IMG/VR virus record: IMGVR_UViG_3300032304_003098
Location: 45,578 to 109,577 of that record
Direction: 5' to 3' (one strand)
DNA: 64,000 nucleotides
DNA from: a virus
Shown here piece after piece: positions 43,389 to 52,100 of this stretch; positions within the stretch are counted from its first letter, which is position 1, and every line of letters begins with the position of its first letter. The notes beneath the pieces are model-generated. The model was not told where the DNA came from, did not search any database, and saw nothing but the letters and a program-made list of their open reading frames with translations. The position numbers and the translations under genes were made by a program.

Positions 43389-45599
43389 ATGGCTAAAACC
43401 CCTTTTATACGTCCATTGCAGGTGCAAGGCGGTACCTTTTACGCTTTTTCTTCAGCGGCAGAAGATCTATCTTTCACTTTCAATAATTCCATCAATCGTT
43501 TTAAGTTTTCCAAGTTCGCATTATTGAATATCCCGGATATTGATTCCACGAATCCCCTGGGTAACACGCTTAAACTTAATGCTCCAGATAGTGCATTCCT
43601 AGATAAAGCAACAGGTGCGGACCAGATAATCACTTCGAATCAGAATGTAAATTTTTCTCAAAGTTTTCAAAGTTATTGCTTGAACTTAGAAACCACCATT
43701 TTGAGTGGTAACAACTACGACCAATCTTCGAAGCAAAATATTTCAGAAAGAGTTTTTTGGAAATGGTTGAAAGAATTAGGTGGGATTAGATTCCAGTCAG
43801 CTTCGTCTGCTCAAGTTGTTTCTACTTTGGACCAAAACACAGTTTTGACTATCAATGGTCTGCCAGTAACACAAAAAAGATATGTGGAGGGAGATCCTAG
43901 TGGTGCAACGGGTTCTTTTGGATTAACCGGTGCGACCTACAACAGGGTAGTTCAGTACATAGGCAATCTGGACATTGTTAATTCAGTCAAAAACAACAAC
44001 AACACATATTCCGAAGTGTATGTCTTGGTTCCTACTAAAGACGGAAATACCCCCACTGTCTTATTTAAAAACGTCGTAGACCCTAATTATCCCATGGATT
44101 TTGGTTGGACCAACAATCCCACCGATCCGTTGAATGATGAGTATTTGACGGGAAGATCTTATAATGAATTTAATCCCAGCGGTTTAACCAATTTAGCAAT
44201 TTTTGATTGCGATGTTCTAGGTTCACCTGCAGTGACTTTTGAAAATACTTCTAATGGTTTAACTGGATCTGGTAACTGGTACTCCCCACGGGCTATTGCA
44301 GACTCATATTTCACAGATGCAACTTTTACGGATCCAACTGCACAGATCTTGGAAAAATCCTACAGTGGAGCCACTGGTGGAAATGGCTACCAAAAATACG
44401 TTAGAACAAAATTGGATTCGATCGGTATTGACTTCGATCCTAGTTCTTACAAACAAATTGTGGACGACCCAGCAATTTCAACCTTAGAAGAATTCAATTC
44501 TACCTCTTTGTCTAGCGATTTTTCTTTCAATGCGGTTCTGATTTATTATGATGTGTATGATCCGGCTATTCCTGCCGATTCTGCCACCAATTTATATGGT
44601 GTTCTTTTTCTGGATGATGTTCAATCTACGGGAATAGGCACCTCCGAAATTCCCGGCTTTAAAAAGTACAAACCAAACCCAGTAACCAAGTTAAATGGCA
44701 ATTCATATGGCTTCAAATTGAATCTTAAATTTGATGTTGATATAGACCAGACTGGAGTAGAGCAGGCTATCAATGATTATTCGCCTTTTTCTCTGTCTAT
44801 GTTCATGGACGCTATGAATGTTTTACAGGATGCTTCCGGAACTTTAAATAACACGGCGGGAATTTATTCTTCTTTGGAAGATAGAGTTAATGCTTTAGAA
44901 AATTTGGTCCTATCCTCTGAAACAACTTTTACTTTCGACAGGAGGATAACTGAAATTGAAAATTCTTTGGCGGCAAATCAGGCTTTGTTTAACAACACTC
45001 AGGCCGTAATGGGATTAATTAATCAAAATTATGAATTAATTAGAGCTATTATCAATAATGAAACTTCGGTAGAGATTTCGTACAACTTGAATCTGATTAA
45101 ACAAGGTCAGGGTATAATTGTGGACAGATCAATTCCTAATGAACTCACGATTTCTAACAACAACCAAGACTATCATGTCGGTGCTAGGAAGGGAACTGTT
45201 ACTTTACAAAACTCCTCCCCCAACACAATCCCCCTTTTGACCTTTGGTAATTATTATAAGCACGTCAATAACGGCGTGCCCATCACTCTGACTTCCGATT
45301 TAGTTATACGGTTGGATGATTCCGTGGTCAACTGGAAATTGGGACAAGTCATGAGATTCTCTTTTGGGGACCAAATTATTCCCGGTAATTTCAATGTTAA
45401 CTTCCTGACTAATGCCCAAGGAAGGTATCCTCTTGCAAATCCAACTCAAGTACCATATTCCACTTTAATTCTTTCTTTGACCAACAACGAATTTGTTTCC
45501 TATGATTACAAACCGGTGATAGATATCGTTTGCGTAGATCCTGAAAATTTGATATTTCAGGTGGACCAAATTGGAAAAAGTCTTACTAACAACACGTAA
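43389..45599 (+). CDS. Large structural protein of the tail/baseplate
   Basis: The ATG at 43389 (MAKTPFIRPLQVQGGTFYAF) is preferred to the upstream 43335, which lies inside the preceding gene. The product has 736 residues. The first 150 have mixed beta and helix with ISERVFWKWLKELGG near 130. The middle is beta-rich, with Gly-triplet inserts such as GATGSFGLTGAT near 177. A helical coiled-coil-like part follows about 510-590 (SLEDRVNALENLVL, RITEIENSLAANQ), then a beta C-terminal domain. It starts a series of three very large + strand genes. A baseplate-proximal fibre or wedge accessory is likely; the family is not recognised. Confidence 0.62.
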   Translation: MAKTPFIRPLQVQGGTFYAFSSAAEDLSFTFNNSINRFKFSKFALLNIPDIDSTNPLGNTLKLNAPDSAFLDKATGADQIITSNQNVNFSQSFQSYCLNLETTILSGNNYDQSSKQNISERVFWKWLKELGGIRFQSASSAQVVSTLDQNTVLTINGLPVTQKRYVEGDPSGATGSFGLTGATYNRVVQYIGNLDIVNSVKNNNNTYSEVYVLVPTKDGNTPTVLFKNVVDPNYPMDFGWTNNPTDPLNDEYLTGRSYNEFNPSGLTNLAIFDCDVLGSPAVTFENTSNGLTGSGNWYSPRAIADSYFTDATFTDPTAQILEKSYSGATGGNGYQKYVRTKLDSIGIDFDPSSYKQIVDDPAISTLEEFNSTSLSSDFSFNAVLIYYDVYDPAIPADSATNLYGVLFLDDVQSTGIGTSEIPGFKKYKPNPVTKLNGNSYGFKLNLKFDVDIDQTGVEQAINDYSPFSLSMFMDAMNVLQDASGTLNNTAGIYSSLEDRVNALENLVLSSETTFTFDRRITEIENSLAANQALFNNTQAVMGLINQNYELIRAIINNETSVEISYNLNLIKQGQGIIVDRSIPNELTISNNNQDYHVGARKGTVTLQNSSPNTIPLLTFGNYYKHVNNGVPITLTSDLVIRLDDSVVNWKLGQVMRFSFGDQIIPGNFNVNFLTNAQGRYPLANPTQVPYSTLILSLTNNEFVSYDYKPVIDIVCVDPENLIFQVDQIGKSLTNNT

Positions 45600-45617
45600 A
45601 ATCTGAAATTTAAAATT

Positions 45618-48600
45618 ATGTCAGGCACACAAAACAGTATTAGTTCTTTAGTAGCTCAATTTCTGAGATTACAGAAAAACGCATTGGAAATTATTAATGG
45701 TCTGAATGAGGTAGCAACCTCAACTAACCAAAACGTACAAATTGAAATGTTGGATGAAGCTGGTATGCCCACAAACGTGAGTATTCCAGCATATGGTTAC
45801 CTAAGTTCACAAATTCAAAGACTAGATTCAAACATTCAGGCTTTAGCTGGCTTGGGAGATAATTTTTCCACTGTTAGAAATCCAGATGGAACTTATTCCC
45901 AAATTTACAAGTCTGAGCCTCTGAGAGATCCTCAACCTTTTATTAATCTGCAGGTCCCCAGTACATTTTCAGCTCGTGACAATTGGTTTTTTGAAAGTTT
46001 TTTGTCTCCTCTTCTATACATCAGCATTGATGTAACCGGTCAGCTTCCAGACGACGCAGACAGAATTTTGGTGAAGAGAATTATTGCCAACACAGAAACT
46101 GACGAACAAAAAGCTTATTTTGACTCAAATTTAAGCGGAAGAAATAACATCGGAGAACAAGAATTCATAAATGCTTTGACTGACAATGGAATTTTTTATT
46201 TTGTAGACGAAGAGATTATTCCTTTACCTCTAAGAACGATCAGAAATAAAGGAAATTTTAGTGTTCTCTCTTTTTACGATGACACTGTAAGCACGACAGA
46301 TGCAAATGGGCAAACTGTCCAAGAAACTCGTAGAAATTACAAATTAAATTCTGTTCAATATACAGACACAAGCACAGGAGTAACAAACGGCAGAACCTTG
46401 GATGTGGGGAACGTTCTATTAACTGCCGATGGCAGCAGATACGAAATTATATCCATCAACATCAATGAAACATCCGTCCAATTAAAAAGAACTTCTGGAT
46501 ATCAACCTGTTATGATAGGTACCAACAGTTTGACCCTTTTATCTACTCAATTTAATCCCAGATTTGTAGACGTCAATGTTGGTTATAACGAAAGACAAGG
46601 AGTTTTTTTTAAAAAAATAGATGATAATTACAACATCGTGGCCTCTTCCTGGTCTCCTGGTGTTGTTTTTTGGAGTAATCAACTGAGAATAAATACGACT
46701 TCGGGAGTTCAAACACTTGAACAATTTTACCTTAATTCTGTTGCAGATTTGGGCCAGCAACTTTTGGCGATGGCCAAGGAGAAAAAAATAGCAGCTATCT
46801 CGGGATTAACCCCGGAAGCTCCTTCTATCGTTCCCACTAATTTCAGAGTTGTTCAGATTAACACCCAGTTAACACAATCCACTGACGTGCAAACCTTGAA
46901 CGAAAAAGTGGCTTTGAAGGCAACTCTGCAAAGTGAGATTTCTCAATTAGATACGTCAATCAACACTAGCCGGGCTCAAATCAATTCTGTCAGTAACACA
47001 TCAGTCCTTCCTCAGTCTAGAGTTGGTTTAGATAATGCTTTGTCTTCAATATCGACAAGTCTCTCAAGTTCAACTCAAAACACTCAGGCGCTTCAGGCAA
47101 ATTTGAATTCTTTAACGCAGCAAAGAGTTCAAAAACAACAATTGCTGGCCTCTGTGGTAAGCGATGTTTCTACAATTTCTGCTTCTACACCTCAGCTCTT
47201 AGCGGAACCAAAATATAGAGTTAGAGGATTTTGGCCTATTCCTCCTCCCAAAATAAATCCAACTACGGGCAAACAGGAAGTAATCCAATTTATCATAGAA
47301 TATAGATATTTGAGCGATTCTGGAGTTGCACCTCCGGTCCAACAAATTAATTTCCGGGACAACAACGGACAGGAAAAAACCGGTGCTTTTAGCAACTGGA
47401 CACGTGAAATAACGAATATCAGATCCAAAATTTATGATGTTAATACTGGAACTTACGTCTGGACGCCAGAAATAACAGACGATGCTGATGCCAACAACAT
47501 TAATCAATTAGATATTCCAATTACAAGCGGGGAGCAAGTAGAAATTAGAGTTAAATCTGTTTCTGAAGCAGGCTGGCCGGATAATCCTGTAACCTCAGAT
47601 TGGTCTGAATCTGTGACTATTTCTTTCCCCCCTGATGCAACAACCGAAAGTGCTGTTGTTTCTTTGACTAGCAATTTAAAAGATGAAGCTTTGCTTGCTA
47701 TTCAACAAGACTTATCTTCCCGCGGGGTAGATGCTTTGTTGAATAGACAATTTACTGCGGGAAATAAAACTTTTTTGGTTGATGCTCCTGTTATTTCCAG
47801 CGGATTTACAGATGCAAGTGGAAATCCAATGGATCTTTTTCAGAAGCTAACAGATATGCAAAATGAAATTGCTTCTTTAAGATCAATCATAGAAAAATCT
47901 GTAGGTGTGTTGGAAGTACAACTTGTGGACGAAGCAGGCAACACTCAAATTATTTCTAACGGACAGACGATAAAAGTTAACGCTGGTTATTACAATCAAA
48001 TTTTCTCCAATCCCACCACCAGCGATGCGGGTAAAATTGCCTCTAGAATTTACCAACTAAAGTTAGTTAATACTGCTGCTGGTTTATTGGAACTTGCTTC
48101 TTCTTTACCTGGTGGATTGGATACTTTGGCGGGAACATCTTCTACATATTCTTTGCCGACTGGATATGCCCAAAATTTGAGATATGGGGAAATTGGTATT
48201 TCTATAACCTCTCTGACAGCTGCAGATATCATTCCTCCCGGTTCCACTGGGGCAGCAAACAATGAATCTTTTCAACAGCTGAGACAAGCTTCTCCTTATT
48301 CTTCTGGTAATGCTAATAGTCAGTTCATTTATCCTAGATGGAAAAGTGTAGGGTTGGATCAAGATTTATATTTTATCTCCCAACCCTATGCTTCTGGTTA
48401 TGATTATGAAGGTAATTCTAACGGTCAACCTCAAAATGGTTCTTCTTTGATTCCTTTTAACCCCACAATTTCTACCGTGCCCACTGCATCGGGACAAAAT
48501 GGATCCGTGTGGAATGGGGGATACACTGGTTCTGCCGTACCCTATACTGGTTTGGGAAATGGTTATCTAAGTGAATTCTGTGTACATAAAAACCACCCCG

Positions 48601-49196
48601 CTTTATCTACTGGTTTATCTTTTACCAATCTAGTTACGCCTGATTATTCTTCGGCGGGTACTGTTGTCTATCCTTATTTCAGACAGTCTGATTATTTCTA
48701 CTATGATAATTCTTTAACCAATTATTGGATGCAACTTGGTTATACCACAGTGACTGATAATTTTGTTACGGGTGCAACTGCAACCAGGCAGGATGCTATG
48801 TATCCTTTGAAATTAGGATTTGAAAGTAACGATGAATGGTTGATTGGTAGATATTCCTGTGGATCTTATCTCTTTTTGGGACCATCTACTTCTTCTTTGG
48901 TTCAGGTTCAAGGTTCAACCTCACTAGCCAGTCAATTTGTTCAGCAAGGTACCAACAATGCGATTATTATCCCTTTAATTTTTCAATTTAGAGCAACGGA
49001 TAAGTTGGGTTACATCGGAGGTTTTAAGGCTAGTGGGAATCCAACCAATATTACATATACAAAAAAATTAGGATTGGACATTCAGGTAAGAAATCAAAGT
49101 CCTTTCTCTTTTGACCTGGAAGTGACAGGAAAATATAAGAATGATACACTTTCTTCTCCTAATTTTTCTTCTCAAGGAGGGACAAACCTAGGATAA
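45618..49196 (+). CDS. Large structural protein with coiled coil and FN3-like region
   Basis: This 1192-residue protein starts with a helical segment (ISSLVAQFLRLQKNALEIIN) like a trimeric fibre or baseplate coil. Residues about 415-515 are a long Gln/Ser-rich coiled coil (NEKVALKATLQSEISQLDTS and onward). Residues about 525-675 look like fibronectin-type III domains (YRVRGFWPIPPPK, FIIEYRYLSDSG, VEIRVKSVSEAGWP, SDWSESVTISFP). A further helix (FQKLTDMQNEIASLRSIIEK, near 740) leads to a beta-rich C-terminal domain. This arrangement fits a long fibre or baseplate arm. Stop and start of this gene and the next are 1 base apart. Confidence 0.62.
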   Translation: MSGTQNSISSLVAQFLRLQKNALEIINGLNEVATSTNQNVQIEMLDEAGMPTNVSIPAYGYLSSQIQRLDSNIQALAGLGDNFSTVRNPDGTYSQIYKSEPLRDPQPFINLQVPSTFSARDNWFFESFLSPLLYISIDVTGQLPDDADRILVKRIIANTETDEQKAYFDSNLSGRNNIGEQEFINALTDNGIFYFVDEEIIPLPLRTIRNKGNFSVLSFYDDTVSTTDANGQTVQETRRNYKLNSVQYTDTSTGVTNGRTLDVGNVLLTADGSRYEIISININETSVQLKRTSGYQPVMIGTNSLTLLSTQFNPRFVDVNVGYNERQGVFFKKIDDNYNIVASSWSPGVVFWSNQLRINTTSGVQTLEQFYLNSVADLGQQLLAMAKEKKIAAISGLTPEAPSIVPTNFRVVQINTQLTQSTDVQTLNEKVALKATLQSEISQLDTSINTSRAQINSVSNTSVLPQSRVGLDNALSSISTSLSSSTQNTQALQANLNSLTQQRVQKQQLLASVVSDVSTISASTPQLLAEPKYRVRGFWPIPPPKINPTTGKQEVIQFIIEYRYLSDSGVAPPVQQINFRDNNGQEKTGAFSNWTREITNIRSKIYDVNTGTYVWTPEITDDADANNINQLDIPITSGEQVEIRVKSVSEAGWPDNPVTSDWSESVTISFPPDATTESAVVSLTSNLKDEALLAIQQDLSSRGVDALLNRQFTAGNKTFLVDAPVISSGFTDASGNPMDLFQKLTDMQNEIASLRSIIEKSVGVLEVQLVDEAGNTQIISNGQTIKVNAGYYNQIFSNPTTSDAGKIASRIYQLKLVNTAAGLLELASSLPGGLDTLAGTSSTYSLPTGYAQNLRYGEIGISITSLTAADIIPPGSTGAANNESFQQLRQASPYSSGNANSQFIYPRWKSVGLDQDLYFISQPYASGYDYEGNSNGQPQNGSSLIPFNPTISTVPTASGQNGSVWNGGYTGSAVPYTGLGNGYLSEFCVHKNHPALSTGLSFTNLVTPDYSSAGTVVYPYFRQSDYFYYDNSLTNYWMQLGYTTVTDNFVTGATATRQDAMYPLKLGFESNDEWLIGRYSCGSYLFLGPSTSSLVQVQGSTSLASQFVQQGTNNAIIIPLIFQFRATDKLGYIGGFKASGNPTNITYTKKLGLDIQVRNQSPFSFDLEVTGKYKNDTLSSPNFSSQGGTNLG

Positions 49197-49197
49197 A

Positions 49198-52100
49198 ATG
49201 AGTAACGAAAATACATTCCAAAATATTTGTGGGAATTCGCCCTCCAAATTATTTGATTCTAATTCTTCTTTCGGTGTTTTAAGAGCCAATCCCAAAATAT
49301 CAGGGAATGTTAAAATTTCTTTGGATTCTGATGGAGGCGTTTGGCTGAATTCCATGGACGCAAATCCAATTTTAAGTGACCAAAGATTCAAGAAGTATCG
49401 GGTTACAGGTCAAAATACTTATGGAAAAGATTTACAAAGATTTTTTTCGATAGGTAAAAATTTGCAAAGCTCTTTAAATCCTGATGTTATTTTTGGAGTT
49501 GGGAAATTTACGGATGGAGAAAATAAGCCGGTAGAAAATTTTTCTTCTCAATATGATTTTTTTTATGGTTCTGGAGCTTCAACTTTAATAGACAGGAACT
49601 ACACTGAAAATTTTCGTTATTTTCAACCCCTTTGGTTGCGTGACGAGTTGCCTGAATTTTTTGTTGTATTTAAAGTTCCAGAGCCTTTAAGTTATCCTTA
49701 CTCTACTAATCAAGTCCAAATTAATAATGGATCACAATACAAAGTAATTCAAGATGTATCTTCTGCAGAAGTTTTCCAAATATCATATGGTAAAGATTCT
49801 CTGGGTAACGATTTAATTTATTCTGCTGGGCAATTTTTCACTGGCAATTCCGTATATTCTACGTATACTGTTTTAAATGGAACAGGAAAGGTTGTTCTTA
49901 TGGATGAACTTCTTTATCAACCTGAAGTAGATAATGTTGAAAGTTTCTTCAATTCGAAAATCTTACCTTATGCTTCAGTTATCTCAACCTTTGATTTAAG
50001 AGAGAACACAACAATCGGAAAATACATTAGATCTATCACTAACGATCCATCATTCAGCCAAGCACCAATTCAATTTTCATATGAGATAAATTCTTACACA
50101 TACTTTAATGGAATAGACATCCAAACCGGAGCTACGACCAAAAAAGGGGAACTGCTTTATGATTTTTTAATTTCTAACGAATCAACCCCCCAGATTGATT
50201 TTGAAAATTATATTACAAATGGGTTTGCAAGGAATAATATTATTGCTCCTAATATCTTGAATTTAGAATTTTTGTTCAATGATCCTGATTCTGATTTGTA
50301 CACCATTAACAGATATTTTGGTTGTTACGTTTCAAAAAATTGTTTAGGCAGTTTTAAACTGAATGGAAATTTCTTTTTTCGATTTAGTGAATCTGGAGGT
50401 AATAACAATTTACCTAAACCTTCGTTAAATAACGTCGGGTTTTACAATTCCACCGCTAACAATTTTCAAAGTTCTACAACAGGAGTGCGTTTATATTACG
50501 AGGATGCACAGGGATGGATTCCTGGTTCATATGATGTAAATGTGGCTGATCCACAGAAACTCTTTTACATAACTGACAAATTCGATAGATTTTATAGTTT
50601 GAAAAGGGATGAAAATTATAATTCTATTACTGAAACTTGGCAAGACAATACCCCTATCGAATCTCAATTCGGACCTTATGTAAACGGTACATTTGCAACT
50701 GGTGGCATTACTGGACCGAGTCCTTATTCTGGTAATTTGGTTATACCAAATCGTTCTATTAATTTGTTAAATTTCACTGGCCCGGGGGAAAAAATAGGGG
50801 GATTTTCGGGAATTTTGCCAGACACAAAAGGACACGCAAACATTAACATTGAATTTTTAAGTTCATATGATTCTAGTCTTCCTGTAACCTTTAAGATTTT
50901 CTGGCCGGGTGGAACCCGGGGTAATTTACAACAAAAATTCGATTTAATTCAGTCTGCCAAATTAGGTGGTACAATTTTAGGGTGGAAACCAGGGTCTGCT
51001 TACAACACGGGAAATGTACATTATTTTAATTTATCTGAAGGACAAACAAGTCAAATTGCCTCTGCATTTTCGGTGTGTGTAAAAAGTGTGAGCTCGGTGG
51101 TTTGGGATTCTGCAAATTCCCAGAATTCTTCTATTATACGGTCCAAAAAAGCTGGACCCAATTCTAACACCGAATTTAAAATAGCGGTTTTTTCTGACTA
51201 TGAATCTTTTTCAACAAACTACCAAGGGATTTGGTCCAATACTGCTGCTTATGTAACAGGCCAAATTGTTACCTTTTCCGACACTTATTTTGTTGCTTTA
51301 AATTCAATCCCAGCACCAAGCCCAGGAAATTTAAATCCAAATCCCGAAACGGATTCCAATTGGTCTAGATATCAAACATTTTCCCAAGCCGGAATTTTAA
51401 AAATAGGGGATTTGGATGCTTCTTCTCTAACCGGAAATTTAAATTTTAGAGGAGGATCTGATTATTTAAAATCTAGAGTTATCTTTTCAATTGAGGAAAA
51501 AGATAAAATTGTGCCGGGTACATGGATAGAGGTAGAGAGTGGAAAGGGTGTAACCGGATCGGTCTCGATGATTACTGAGGTCACACGATATGTAGATGAT
51601 CCCGTCCTAAACAGCGCGAATCAAATCTCATCAGAAGTAACAGGTTTCAGAGGGTTTAACGAATTTTTGGTTGCCCATTTACAAGACAAAAATGCAATCA
51701 TTAGTTTGGGTTCTAATGGTAACTTCAATCTGTTCGAGATTGTTAATTTGAAAAGTGGAGTTTTTTCATTTTTTGATTTGAAAGATTTTGATTTTGATTT
51801 TCTTGCTTCTTCTTACGGGCTAACTCCTACTCCGGAGTTTCATCGTTATTTTCAATTAATTCCAAATCAAGCAGGCCAAATCAAAACAAATGTTAAATAT
51901 TTGGTTAGACAGGGTCAAGTTACATATAACTCTACCGTCTATCAAGCTAACCAATCTTTTGTGGGGGTATCATCCTCTGATATGTTTATTGACTCTGGTT
52001 CTGCCACGACCGGTGTATCAGCAATTGTGTTACCTGCCATTTTTAGCCAAGTGGGTTGGGTAGATTCAAATTACACCTATCCAATGAGCCAGATCTCAGC